The position numbers and the translations under genes are program-made. Positions 24,018 through 33,636 of a stretch of 64,000 nucleotides of DNA are shown in pieces. This stretch comes from Lachnospiraceae bacterium (GTDB lineage: Bacteria > Bacillota > Clostridia > Lachnospirales > Lachnospiraceae), in the NCBI GenBank assembly GCA_900168235.1, contig FUZG01000001.1, forward strand, positions 400,776 through 464,775, in the 5' to 3' direction. Below the pieces are notes generated by a model. That model did not search any database. It was not told where the DNA came from and worked only from the letters and a program-made list of their open reading frames with translations. How positions within the stretch are numbered: the first letter of the stretch is position 1; every line of letters starts with the position of its first letter.

Positions 24018-25619
24018 TCACACCGTTACTTCAAACAATACTTTATCCCTGATCTCAACTCTCTTCATACCAGGGACCTTTTTCTTATTGAAGTTAAAGC
24101 TGAGCATATAACCTGTGGTCAGATTGAAATAATCCAAATATTCGCTGATCTGCTTTTCGCCATCAGAGTTATAACTCTCACCTCTCCATATCTTGAGTTC
24201 TATAATATACTGCTGACCAAGATAATCTACTATGACATCCGTCCTTGTCTGATCTCTGGTCTGAGCTTCTATATAGTAATTTCCGGTGCCATTGATAATC
24301 GGCTTCAAATACAGAAGAAACAACTCCCTGCCGTCTTTCTCCTTAAACCTGTCCACAAGCGGACCGCAGACCTCTATATATGTATCTTTAAACCGCTTCA
24401 GGATCATCCTCATATTTAGTTTTCCGTCTGTAACAAACTGATTCCTTGCAAGTCCCCCTTCCCTTGAGAACACATTCTGTTTCAGTTCTTCATCTGAAAG
24501 GAAAAGATTATACAATCTTGTTTCAAAAATACGATTAGCAACTTTTACTGTATTGTGATCATTCCTGATCAGGCCGTACATCTGCATCTGAACGATTTCC
24601 TTTTGATCAGGGTTCCATGCAAGCTTTGTTCCTTCCATCAAAATGCTGCGTATTGATTCTTTAAGCTCTGGAAAATTATTAAGGTTCTTTGTGAGTGACT
24701 GAAATAATGTATTATTCTCAGCAAGGATCAGCTTTATAGCCTCATCTATACCATCTCTTGTCCATGCCTTTGACATGGGCATTGTCTTGCTCACCTTGGT
24801 ATCTATCAGTTCACAGATACGACTTATCAGAAACGGATATCCATTTGTATAATCCCAAATCTGAGCAGCAATATCCTCAGTATTCATTCCGGTATGATGA
24901 TCTGCTTCATATTCATCGAGCATTCCTTTTATTCCGCTCGCAGACAAACTCATATCAATCGTAAAGTCCGCTGCAATGTTCCATGGACTGTTTTCTTTGG
25001 TATCAGCCTCTTCACGAATTTTTGATTTAAGATGCTTTACATCCGTTACCCCAGCAAGAATGACAGATTGAAATGTTTTATAATCACTATTCTTCTCTCT
25101 CTTTAGATAGTGCGAACGAAGTCCTGACAGAAAATCGATAAATAGCTGATTATTTGTTGCACTGTCTACCTCGTCAATAAAAAGCACTATCGGCTTGTCA
25201 GAATTGTCCCAGACCTTTTTCAGACCTCTGAACATTGTAAACAGGCGAAGCTCTATGTCCATATTTTCCGCTGCTTCCACAACAGACTGAATAGATGTCT
25301 CTAATTGTGAATTGCTTTTATCGATCTTTTCTTCCAACAGTGAGCAAAAATCACAAGAAAAATCCCTGCAAAATGAATCCGCATTACGGAAAGTATCATC
25401 TCCATAATCCTGAAAATCCATAAAAACAACATAGTACTCATCTGCCAACGCTTTTTCCAATAAACTCAGCGTTGTCGTTTTTCCATACTGTCGAGCTCTG
25501 TTGATCGTGAAATACTTCCCATCATCAACAAGTTTTTTTATCTCTGCAACTTTATCGGAGAGATCTACCATATAGTGCTTTGAAGGTACACAAACAACCG
25601 TTGTATTAAATTTCTTCAT
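24018..25619 (-). CDS. AAA-ATPase-like protein with C-terminal PD-(D/E)XK nuclease domain
   Basis: 533-residue protein with the two-domain architecture of the AAA-ATPase_like (PF09820) plus PDDEXK_9 (PF08011) family. The ATPase begins with YMVDLSDKVAEIKKLVDDGKYFTINR and Walker A as ARQYGKTTT (about residues 43-51), then Walker B VLFIDEVDSA (about 145-154). A winged-helix-like middle follows. The C-terminal nuclease-like domain shows RTDVIVDYLGQQYIIELKIWRG, giving the D...ExK pattern. GGGAGAAG lies 11 bases before the ATG. These genes are strongly multiplied in Bacteroidetes and Clostridia and behave as accessory genes; no defence or mobility function is proven. Confidence 0.88.
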   Translation of the reverse strand: MKKFNTTVVCVPSKHYMVDLSDKVAEIKKLVDDGKYFTINRARQYGKTTTLSLLEKALADEYYVVFMDFQDYGDDTFRNADSFCRDFSCDFCSLLEEKIDKSNSQLETSIQSVVEAAENMDIELRLFTMFRGLKKVWDNSDKPIVLFIDEVDSATNNQLFIDFLSGLRSHYLKREKNSDYKTFQSVILAGVTDVKHLKSKIREEADTKENSPWNIAADFTIDMSLSASGIKGMLDEYEADHHTGMNTEDIAAQIWDYTNGYPFLISRICELIDTKVSKTMPMSKAWTRDGIDEAIKLILAENNTLFQSLTKNLNNFPELKESIRSILMEGTKLAWNPDQKEIVQMQMYGLIRNDHNTVKVANRIFETRLYNLFLSDEELKQNVFSREGGLARNQFVTDGKLNMRMILKRFKDTYIEVCGPLVDRFKEKDGRELFLLYLKPIINGTGNYYIEAQTRDQTRTDVIVDYLGQQYIIELKIWRGESYNSDGEKQISEYLDYFNLTTGYMLSFNFNKKKVPGMKRVEIRDKVLFEVTV

Positions 25620-25763
25620 CGTACATCTTCTCCCTTTTTTACTTTTCTCATTTCTTACACGAACAAATATACTATATCATACCTTCAGCACTGTTCCCAT
25701 ATCAAAAGCGAATAACAAGCAATCCCGACATAAATCATAATTCATATTTAAAATCGCACATTT

Positions 25764-25775
25764 GTTCCAAGGAAC
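25764..25775. promoter_or_regulatory. Palindrome between divergent accessory genes
   Basis: GTTCCAAGGAAC, a perfect 12-bp palindrome in the 270-bp divergent region between the ATPase (minus) and the 25889 gene (plus). Its position suits an operator. The rest of the region is AT-rich with no clear promoter on either strand. Confidence 0.3.
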
Positions 25776-25888
25776 ACTTGTTTTTAGAGCGCACGTATGT
25801 TATCCTCATTTGCAGAACAAAGGTTCTTAAAAAGAGTCTTTCGTTCTAGTTTTTATTATGTTAGGATAAAGGAGAAATACCGTAATCA

Positions 25889-26833
25889 ATGGGCGAAAAG
25901 GACATTACTGAAAAAACACTCGAAGATTACAATGATGTATTTGCCGACATCATGAACGTGCTACTATTTGATGGAAAACAGCTCGTAAAAGAAGGCGAAT
26001 TATCAAGCACCAGAACCAAGTCACAGTTAAAAATCAATGGTACAATCCACGAACAGGAACGTGACAACGTAAAGATCTGGCAACAAAACCATATCAGAAT
26101 TGCAATGATCGGTTTCGAAAATCAGACTGACGTGGATAAATACGAACCAGCCAGAGTATTGAGTTATGACGGCTCATCCTATAAGGAACAGCTTGTCGAA
26201 ATTGATAGCTGCCGAAAGAAAAAGAAAGCTGTTCCACCCTTGGTTCCTGTTGTAACACTTGTAATTCATTTCGGAAAAGACAATTGGCGCAATCACACTC
26301 TCTACGATTGCATATCCATACCGGATTGTCTAAAAAAATATGTAAGTGATTACAAGATCAATGTCGTAAACATCAAGGATCTGTCACGTGAACAGGTTGA
26401 TGAATTTAAAAGTGACTTCCATACGATCGCAGACTATTTCTACAAGATCAGACACGATCAAGAGTATATACCGGATAACAGGCAAATGGATCACCCAGAT
26501 GCTGTTCTGAAACTCATGGCAGCATTAACCGGCGATAACAGATTCGAAGAAACAAGCAGAAAAATCTCTGCATTAGGAAAGGAGAACATAACTATGTGCG
26601 AAGCATTAGACATCATAGAAGCTCGTGGTGAGGCTCGTGGAAGAGCTAAGGGTAAGGCTGAAGGTAAGGCTGAAGGCAAGGCTGAGGGCATCCAGATTTT
26701 CATCGAGGATAAGCTCGAAGACAACATTCCCGACGACAGAATAATCGAGAAACTCAAAACCAAATACGACATGACCGAGTCTCAGGCAAAATCCCGCATC
26801 CAAGAGTGCAGAGACGCGATGAAGGCAAAGTAA
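25889..26833 (+). CDS. Rpn-type nuclease family protein with GKAE repeats
   Basis: 314-residue protein related to the other Rpn-type genes here. Conserved elements are E77-N78-Q79 in IGFENQTDVD and the strand PVVTLVIHFGKDNWRNHTLYDC. The C-terminal part carries three to four consecutive GKAEG units coded by a 12-bp tandem repeat (about 26640-26690), then a helical tail ending SRIQECRDAMKAK. The family's usual N-terminal Asp motif is less clear than in the paralogues. AAAGGAGAAA lies about 15 bases before the ATG, which is far. It diverges from the AAA-ATPase gene. Confidence 0.75.
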   Translation: MGEKDITEKTLEDYNDVFADIMNVLLFDGKQLVKEGELSSTRTKSQLKINGTIHEQERDNVKIWQQNHIRIAMIGFENQTDVDKYEPARVLSYDGSSYKEQLVEIDSCRKKKKAVPPLVPVVTLVIHFGKDNWRNHTLYDCISIPDCLKKYVSDYKINVVNIKDLSREQVDEFKSDFHTIADYFYKIRHDQEYIPDNRQMDHPDAVLKLMAALTGDNRFEETSRKISALGKENITMCEALDIIEARGEARGRAKGKAEGKAEGKAEGIQIFIEDKLEDNIPDDRIIEKLKTKYDMTESQAKSRIQECRDAMKAK

Positions 26834-26903
26834 ATCCGTCTCCAGTTTTCAGTTCGAATGACTAATGTACTTTGATCCATTTAAGCCTCCAAGTCTAAAA
26901 TTT

Positions 26904-26924
26904 GAAAAAACTAATAGTTTTTTC
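26904..26924 (+). terminator. Small hairpin after the 25889 gene
   Basis: GAAAAAACT-AAT-AGTTTTTTC followed by GACTTTTTAG. All-AT stem, so only a weak terminator. Between it and 27051 I see nothing else. Confidence 0.45.
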
Positions 26925-27050
26925 GACTTTTTAGAGTATCTCACATTGGAATGCTCATGGATAGGCGAGTCATTTGACGCTTACGTAATCTCCTGCTAAA
27001 TCAACGATTCAATGTCGCAAATGCGAAATAAAACTACAGTAACCCATTAA

Positions 27051-27097
27051 CCGGCGTCCCATCCCAGAGAAGGTTTTCTCTGGAACGGAGACGCCGG
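27051..27097. terminator. Hairpin downstream of cotH-like gene
   Basis: CCGGCGTC...GACGCCGG with an inner AGAGAA/TTCTCT stem. T-tracts are short on both sides, so it may protect ends as much as terminate. Confidence 0.6.
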
Positions 27098-27159
27098 TTT
27101 CCTCAAGAGCATATTCGTAGTTTCTATTTTTTACGGTCAAAGTTTATATCGCCTAATCA

Positions 27160-27221
27160 GGGAAAGAAATCCGCCGAAAATAATCTGCGGATAACGCCTC
27201 CCACAATGTGCAGCCGGACAA
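27160..27221 (-). repeat. Post-gene repeat, copy A
   Basis: A ~62-bp sequence sharing ACGCCTCCCACAATGTGC and most flanking bases with copy B at 30116-30179. Each copy starts just after the stop codon of a minus-strand gene, here the CotH protein. Confidence 0.75.
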
Positions 27222-27232
27222 TATATCTTCTA

Positions 27233-29895
27233 TCACATCGCTCGTAACTTCGTCGCATATTTCTTCTTTGAGCTGTACTTTCCCTCTCCATAAACAGCCA
27301 CAATCTTCGCAAATCCCTTCTTATGAACTGTGATAGTTCCGTTATCATCAACCGTAGCAACATTTTTGTTGGTAGAAATCCATCGCGTCGGTGAATAAGT
27401 AGTATGACTCAGGAATGAATACCCACTTATGCTTTTACCAATAACTGTGCTTATCTTCTTCTTCATCTCCGGCAACTGCACATACAAGTGAATCGGAGAA
27501 CCAATCTTCTCCCATGAACCACCCTTAACCTTCTGCTCAAGCGAAATATTCACCTCACCATTCTTTTTCGGCTTCAGTATTCCCTTTCGCGTAACAACAG
27601 CAACTAACTTATCATCCACAACATACCGGTGACGTGCTGAAGAAATATATTTCGAATCACTATTCAATGTCTTGAGTTTAGCGGAAATATCTACTCTCTT
27701 CATGACAACAACAGTTCCAGACTTCTCTGCATCAAAAACATATCTGGCATTACCATCGCTAACCGAAATTGCAGAACTGCCGTCAGTATCATGAGCTTTA
27801 GAATACGGATCACTAACCCTCGGCGCCTCAGATCCACCTCCACTCTCAACAGGTAAATCTGCCGGCGGATCATTCTTCTTAACCCATTTCGCGTATAAAA
27901 AAACGTCATGTGCAGGCATCCGATCAAATTCAAACTGTTCTGTCAGATCTTCATCTATAAACCATCCTGCAAAATCGCATCCGTCATAAACAGGATCAGG
28001 TGGACACTCTATATTCGTCCCAAATGCGTAGACTACAGAATCCACCGCACTTCCACCATTAGAGTTAAAACTAATTGTATAATTATTCGGTTTCCAGCCC
28101 GCATAAATCATTACATCATCGATTGGAAGTTCACTAAAATCATAAAACTCCGTACATGATTCATCAATATACCATCCAGTAAATGTATTCCCCTCCTTGA
28201 CCGGATTATCTATGCACTCAAACACCTCTGAATACGGATGTTCTTCCTCATGAACGATACTTCCGTCACTCACATATCTAACTGTATAAGTCGGAATTTC
28301 TGTCGAACTCTTAAGTCGAAGCCTCTTGATTCCATTCAAAATCTTCCGTGTCGTTTTATCCAATTCTTCCTGCGTAAAATCAAGATCATAAACATTAACA
28401 TCGAGTGCATCACGTAAAGCATCGTAATCATCATAATCCGCTTCAGCATACGCAGATGCCTGATCGATAGCATCGTTATAATTAGAAAAATCCAATGACC
28501 AATCAGCAGATGCATTATCTATCCAGTCACGACGATATTTCCAATAATCAAGAAACTCTTCCTTCTGCGCTTGAACATTTCCGGCTGTTCCACCCCAACG
28601 CTCTGCATCTGCATTCCAACTTTCCTGTAATGCATAACCATATTTATCTATATAGTCATTAACATATGATTCCAAATCTTCACAAATGTGACGTTTCTTC
28701 TCGAAAAGGTTGCGGTAAGATTTGCGGAAACTGCTCTTATGGAAAAGGTAGGCGCCCCAGTTAAGATTACTGGCATGAATCGATGACCACTCTTCCTTAT
28801 TTCCCTGGTAATCATTACCATAGTCCCATGTGGGTCCTAATTTAATCTTCTCATTTCCACTAACTTTATACCAAAACATATTAGCCCCTGCAGAATCAAG
28901 ACAAAAATAATAGTCATTCACAAGGTACCATGCCGCAAAGCTTTCCAAATCTATGGACTCTGCATAATCACCAGTACTTGTTTCCCTTATAGTCGCAATG
29001 ACTCCATTCATTGATGCTTGTATACTATCTATATATTCATCGTTCCCGACAATATCATCACTATCAGGATACTTAAATGTGAACCCTAGTGGATAAATTT
29101 GTCCGTCAACCTTAAAATAAACATCTTCATTCCACCAATAAGGATCATTTTCTATCAAGAAACCATTTTCATCCATATCAAGCCGCTTCTCTATATTTTC
29201 CACAGCTTCCGTCAGTATATAACATCCTCTGTAATCATCGTTAAAATATAGATTCACATATTGAAAAGTCGGCTGCCATTCTACACCACAGAAAGTTGAG
29301 CCTTTATTACCAAATAAGTATTTCAAATTCGTTCCATCATTTAATAAAACCCATTTTTTGGCACTTGACCCCATTCCAAAATCATTCTTTTTACTAAGCT
29401 TCAACTTATACGGTTTTTTTGATCCATACGCAGATGTATTGCCTCTAACCTTTATCTTTGCAGAATCATTCATAGTCATATTGTTTTCCGAATCAAAAAA
29501 CTTTATATTACAATTGATATAATTATTTCCTGAAAGACTGGCTCCCCAACAACCACTTGGCGGACTCACGAAACTATATGGAGGTTCCTCTCCATTATTT
29601 GTAGTAATCTTTATAATAGACAAACTAACAGATTTACTCTCTTTATTTGAAATATCATATACCTTGGAAATTTTAGCAGAATCGCTATCAGAAATGTTAC
29701 TATAATCAAATTTCTTTTTCAGATTTACACTACGATCTTGAGCTGTACCCCCCCGAAAACGTTTTCATTGTTTACAATTATCTCGCTGTTCTCTGCAAAC
29801 GTATTCAATTCAAAATATCTTGATGTTGATGTCAACATAACAATAGCAAATATCAGTATCTCAACTAGCTTTTTCTTAATCACAGAACACTTCAT
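27233..29895 (-). CDS. CotH-kinase surface protein with InlB-type repeats, frame broken at a G7 tract
   Basis: The gene starts at ATG 29895 (AAGGGGGGATTTAA upstream) with a basic start and hydrophobic segment, LVEILIFAIVMLTSTS, then meets GGGGGGG at 29754-29748 and stops eight codons later (TAA). One extra G (or two fewer) joins this start to the main frame, which runs to 27233. The main part has a CotH kinase-like domain (IKVRGNTSAYGSKKPYKLKL, later GPTWDYGND), two InlB B-type repeats (each ending in a YAGW or YAKW strand), and a C-terminal Ig-like (Big_2-type) domain. CotH kinases phosphorylate surface or coat proteins. With the sequence as given, only a 58-residue peptide is made unless slippage occurs. 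It could be phase variation, a mutation, or a read error. Confidence 0.8.
29748..29754 (-). repeat. Homopolymeric G7 tract inside the CotH gene
   Basis: Seven consecutive G on the coding strand, about 47 codons after the start and just downstream of the signal segment. The G count decides whether the start and the main frame are joined: five or eight are in frame, seven is not. Confidence 0.85.
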
Positions 29896-30115
29896 TTAAA
29901 TCCCCCCTTATGAATTTAAACCACTATTCTCTATATAATTATTTATCCTCAGTTTCTCCTTCCGTTGCATCGTTTACTATGCAAAATAACTCTCATCTAT
30001 CCATATCTTCACTCAACTTAATCAACGACGCTATAGATAATCAGATTATTGGTTTATGAAGTTTGAAATGTACATGGCAAGGCCAATCTGCAATCAGAGT
30101 TTATGCCGCACGGTT
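29896..30115. other. AT-rich intergenic region upstream of cotH-like gene
   Basis: It must hold the promoter of the CotH gene, but I see no convincing -35/-10 pair. No open frame worth reporting and no clear terminator for the ACP operon. Confidence 0.3.
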
Positions 30116-30179
30116 GGGAAGCGAAATCTCCCGAAAATGATCTGTGGATGACGCCTCCCACAATGTGCCGCCTGACAAA
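30116..30179 (-). repeat. Post-gene repeat, copy B
   Basis: Direct repeat of 27160-27221, lying 1 bp after the ACP stop codon. The longest exact match is ACGCCTCCCACAATGTGC; differences elsewhere are scattered single bases. Confidence 0.75.
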
Positions 30180-30180
30180 C

Positions 30181-30429
30181 TTACTTATTTTCTATATGCC
30201 TTATAATAGCATCAATTAATTCTCCTACATTTTTAGACTCCTGGATTTCACCCATAGTCAATTTAATGCCAAAAGTTTTTTCGATCTCATGAACAATACT
30301 GAGATGTGCTAAACTATCCCATCCATCTACATCAGCAGCTGTAGTTTCATCAGAAATTTCAAGTTCATCATCTTCAAACTCATCTCTTAATACTTCAGTA
30401 ATCTTCTCCAATACTTCATCTCTGCTCAT
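30181..30429 (-). CDS. Acyl carrier protein of the glycan-decoration module
   Basis: 82-residue carrier protein. The phosphopantetheine attachment motif is DGWDSLAHL with Ser39, in the normal position after a first helix rich in Glu/Asp; the third helix region is intact. It carries an acyl group as a thioester on the 4'-phosphopantetheine arm in the cytosol. Its ATG overlaps the stop of the FkbH-like gene by 4 bp, so the two are translationally coupled. It is the last gene of the polysaccharide operon. With the MBOAT and AlgX-like genes it parallels DltC in the Dlt system. Confidence 0.92.
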   Translation of the reverse strand: MSRDEVLEKITEVLRDEFEDDELEISDETTAADVDGWDSLAHLSIVHEIEKTFGIKLTMGEIQESKNVGELIDAIIRHIENK

Positions 30430-32153
30430 TTAAAAATCTCCTTAATATAATTTTTCTTTTCTTCATATTCATCTACAGAAATTATGTATTTATCATCACT
30501 TATTTCTGTAAATCCCATTTTTTTATAAATATCCTTAACCATTCCATTCTTAGCTGTTTTTATGTATTCAGAGCTAATTTTTTTGTAACCCGCCTCTTTG
30601 GCTACTCTAATCATGCCATTAACAACAAATTCCTCCATTCCTCTTTTCAGCACTCTGCAGCTCATAAGCCATGTATCCACAAATAACACATCTTCAGATC
30701 TTTTTTCCATAATAACAACAGACACTAGGCCATGATCTCCGAATTTATCCCTTAATGTATAATACAAGGTGATATATTTATCATCATTTGCAATTCTTTC
30801 AATTTCATCCTCTGTATATCTAATTGTACGTAAATTAAACTGATTTGATCTCTGTGTTAACTGTGCAATTCTTGCAAACCTTATCGGCTCAAAAGGTTTG
30901 GCCTCTCCAATCATTTCCAAACTTTCAAGATATTCATCTATTGAATCAAACAACATCTGCGACTGTCTGCGTTCATACTCTGCTTGATACTGCTTCGTAC
31001 GATCAGCACTTTCTCCTGTGAAGGATACTGTGTCAAAATAATTACATTCCTGTAAATAACCAAGATATAGTGCTGGATCTTCCGGCAAATCAGGAACCTC
31101 GATTTCCGGAATCATACTTTTAACAAGATTACGTTCAAATGGATTATCATCAATAAATACTATTGAATCCATCCCTATATTCAAGGTTTCTTGTATTAGT
31201 CTAATATTAGATGCTTTATCATTCCAATTTGCAACAAAAACCGATATATCTGACAGTCTTAGAACCATTTCTTCATGCTTCTCAAATGGTTCCTTTGCTG
31301 TTTCTTCATTATTCTTGCTACATACCGCTAAAATGATTCCACATTCCTTTAGCTGTTTAATCCACCTTTGCAAATTCCAAAAAGCGTGTCCTTTACCTAA
31401 CTCTCCTATCTCAATGCCACCAAGTCCATCATCCCCAATAACGCCGCCCCATAATGTATTATCTAAATCCATTATGAGACACTTTTTAATTTTTCCTTCA
31501 ATAGTCTTGATAACATCTACAACAGCTTTGGCCACATAAGGCAGCGCATCCATCGAAACTGTCATCTTCGCATTATAGTAAAGCGGGGCATCATAAAAAA
31601 TATGATGTCCTAACTGAATCTGTACTGCAAGTATATCAACCGGGTAAACATTTTTTCTTTCAGCCATGGAAATCTGCATTAGATAATTCAGTTTTCTTAT
31701 CTGAAATACAAAAGAACTATCAACCTTGCAAGAATATTGTCCAAAGGCCTTATCATCAATCTCAGTAAAATTGGGCTGAATGATTCTAGCACTACAATTA
31801 TCTGAAATCAATGACCAGTAGTGCTGTACTTTCTGCATTATCTGATCTGCAAAAGTATTCCGCATTCCTAATGGTAAATCCAGGAATTCTTCATACAATT
31901 TATCTGTAGCCAACCACACTAAAACCTCATCAGCATTAAAAGCATATACTTCTGATTTTTTATCCAATAGCTGAGCATCTATTTGATTATAATCAGCGTC
32001 AAATATTTTAAGATTTATTCCTGATAATTTTGCATACCCTTCAATAGCTTTTGAAAAAAATTGCGTAGCACAATTTCCTAAAACCGCCAATTTTATCTCT
32101 TTTGAATCTAAATCTTGGCGAGATGCCTTTTTCAACTCATTAAATGAATACAC
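30426..32153 (-). CDS. FkbH-like HAD-IIIC protein (acyl-ACP loading enzyme)
   Basis: 575-residue protein of the FkbH-like family. An N-terminal SGNH-like domain (LAVLGNCATQFF...) is followed by a HAD-IIIC domain whose motif I is IMDLDNTLWGGVIGDDG (about residues 225-241), with IVFIDDNPFER as the distal acidic motif. A GNAT-like C-terminal domain ends the protein (about 400-575). Known FkbH proteins dephosphorylate 1,3-bisphosphoglycerate and load the glyceryl group onto a carrier protein for tetronate or methoxymalonyl units. The start is GTG (32153) after AGGAGAGAATA. It overlaps the ACP gene by 4 bp, so the two are an enzyme-carrier pair. Substrate here is inferred, not shown. Confidence 0.9.
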   Translation of the reverse strand: MYSFNELKKASRQDLDSKEIKLAVLGNCATQFFSKAIEGYAKLSGINLKIFDADYNQIDAQLLDKKSEVYAFNADEVLVWLATDKLYEEFLDLPLGMRNTFADQIMQKVQHYWSLISDNCSARIIQPNFTEIDDKAFGQYSCKVDSSFVFQIRKLNYLMQISMAERKNVYPVDILAVQIQLGHHIFYDAPLYYNAKMTVSMDALPYVAKAVVDVIKTIEGKIKKCLIMDLDNTLWGGVIGDDGLGGIEIGELGKGHAFWNLQRWIKQLKECGIILAVCSKNNEETAKEPFEKHEEMVLRLSDISVFVANWNDKASNIRLIQETLNIGMDSIVFIDDNPFERNLVKSMIPEIEVPDLPEDPALYLGYLQECNYFDTVSFTGESADRTKQYQAEYERRQSQMLFDSIDEYLESLEMIGEAKPFEPIRFARIAQLTQRSNQFNLRTIRYTEDEIERIANDDKYITLYYTLRDKFGDHGLVSVVIMEKRSEDVLFVDTWLMSCRVLKRGMEEFVVNGMIRVAKEAGYKKISSEYIKTAKNGMVKDIYKKMGFTEISDDKYIISVDEYEEKKNYIKEIFK

Positions 32154-32163
32154 TATTCTCTCC

Positions 32164-33621
32164 TTAGTTTGACATAGTTATTTTACCGACATCGAAACTT
32201 GTAGCCGTAATGTATTTTCCACTACCATTTGGCCCATCGTATATATGTGTAATATATCTCCCCGATTCATGATCATTCAAATCAACCCGGACATGCCAAC
32301 AATTCTCTCCTTCTCGCTCTGCTTCATACCAAACCAAATCACTCTGATCATTTGCTTCACTCCATGTCGGCATATAGCATGATTCTAGTTTTCCATTATC
32401 CTCATAATAAATATCCAAAATACCTTTTTCTTTATCCTTAACAATTTTTATATTTAAATACGAATCAAACAAGCCTGGTAAACAACTGCTAAGGCCTCGT
32501 TCTGATATATCCAACGCTACTATGTCGGGATCTACAAAGTCTATCATTTCTTGCCTTAATACATAGCTCCAAACAAATGAAGTTTCAGAAAAGTTCGCAG
32601 CGATATAATCTATATTGCATGAACCAATCATAGAATCACCATATAACAATAGACTCGGTCCATCTGACTCATTGGGATTTGTCCACATTGAACCACCGTC
32701 AGAAATTCCTTCTGCCGTCATCAATGCCTCAAATTCCTCCGATTTTTCATTTGAAACTGATTGAACAAATGACCCAACCAATTCAACTGCATTATATGAA
32801 TCTTCAGAACATTTATCCCCGTCTAAGTTCACTGCTCCCAACATACGTGCTAAATCTCCAGAGTAAGCTCCTTTCTCATAAAACCTTGCTTCAAGCGGAG
32901 GTGTGTCAATCAAACCCCAGTCATTAAAATCCTCTATAATTTTTCTATATCCAACGTACCTACCACGAAAATTCCAATGCGTATCAGTCTTATAATAAAG
33001 CTGTTCGCCGTTTTTATTTTTTTCTTCAAGTAACGCATCTTTTAATCTGACTACTCGTAAGTCAGAATGCCCTTCTATATAGTCCGCAATAATATCAGCT
33101 GGAGTTTCCATGATGTGATAGTCACCACTTTGAATGTATTCAGGATATATGCTCACCTTACTAGGTGGTAAAATCAACACAAATTCCCTACCTTGCTCAG
33201 CCAACCGATTTCGTACTTCCACAAGTTGCTCGCAATATAAAGCAAGTTTTTCCTCATCAAAGTCAGGATACGTTCCATCTACAATAGATAGATTGTTTTC
33301 AGCACTATAAAACAGCCAGCCGCCCTTTCCTATTTCAACCTTTTCGCTTGTCGAAGTATGCAAAATATTAAAGCTTATAACACTACTTAGATTAATAAAT
33401 GAATCCCTTAAACCTATGTTATCCTTAAACCAGTCATCTAGAACAACCAGGAGATCATCTCTGATTCTCCCTTCAGAATCAAACAACGACGGAAATGACG
33501 TTAAATTTCTATTTTCAGCTATTGATTTAGTTCCTTGCACCCAATTAAATGTTATTAATGGAATAATTATCACAAGCAAAAGTTCAACTGATACTATTAT
33601 TCCAATCACTCTCTTTTTCAT
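32164..33621 (-). CDS. AlgX/AlgJ-like SGNH-fold acetyltransferase-type protein
   Basis: 485 residues: one N-terminal membrane anchor (about 3-25), then an extracytoplasmic domain of the AlgX/AlgJ/DltD-like SGNH group. Landmarks are GKGGWLFYSAEN (about residues 96-107), the catalytic-type KTDTHWNFRG (Asp-x-His) and LLLYGDSMIGS holding the candidate nucleophile serine. In alginate systems AlgJ/AlgX pass acetyl groups to the polymer outside the membrane. RBS AGGAGGATGATGAA. It lies 10 bp after the FkbH start region and 15 bp after the MBOAT gene, in the same operon. It probably transfers the group delivered by the MBOAT protein to the glycan. Confidence 0.87.
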   Translation of the reverse strand: MKKRVIGIIVSVELLLVIIIPLITFNWVQGTKSIAENRNLTSFPSLFDSEGRIRDDLLVVLDDWFKDNIGLRDSFINLSSVISFNILHTSTSEKVEIGKGGWLFYSAENNLSIVDGTYPDFDEEKLALYCEQLVEVRNRLAEQGREFVLILPPSKVSIYPEYIQSGDYHIMETPADIIADYIEGHSDLRVVRLKDALLEEKNKNGEQLYYKTDTHWNFRGRYVGYRKIIEDFNDWGLIDTPPLEARFYEKGAYSGDLARMLGAVNLDGDKCSEDSYNAVELVGSFVQSVSNEKSEEFEALMTAEGISDGGSMWTNPNESDGPSLLLYGDSMIGSCNIDYIAANFSETSFVWSYVLRQEMIDFVDPDIVALDISERGLSSCLPGLFDSYLNIKIVKDKEKGILDIYYEDNGKLESCYMPTWSEANDQSDLVWYEAEREGENCWHVRVDLNDHESGRYITHIYDGPNGSGKYITATSFDVGKITMSN

Positions 33622-33636
33622 TTCATCATCCTCCTG

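Noticed and set aside
23868..24419. Plus-strand open frame of 183 codons
   Set aside because: Runs through the bidirectional terminator and opposite the nuclease domain of the ATPase gene.
26590..26700. Short tandem repeats considered as a CRISPR or minisatellite
   Set aside because: Units are 12 bp, in frame and code for GKAE; no spacers.
27157..27363. Minus-strand open frame ending in the post-gene repeat
   Set aside because: Lies in another frame of the CotH C-terminus; the match between copies is at nucleotide level.
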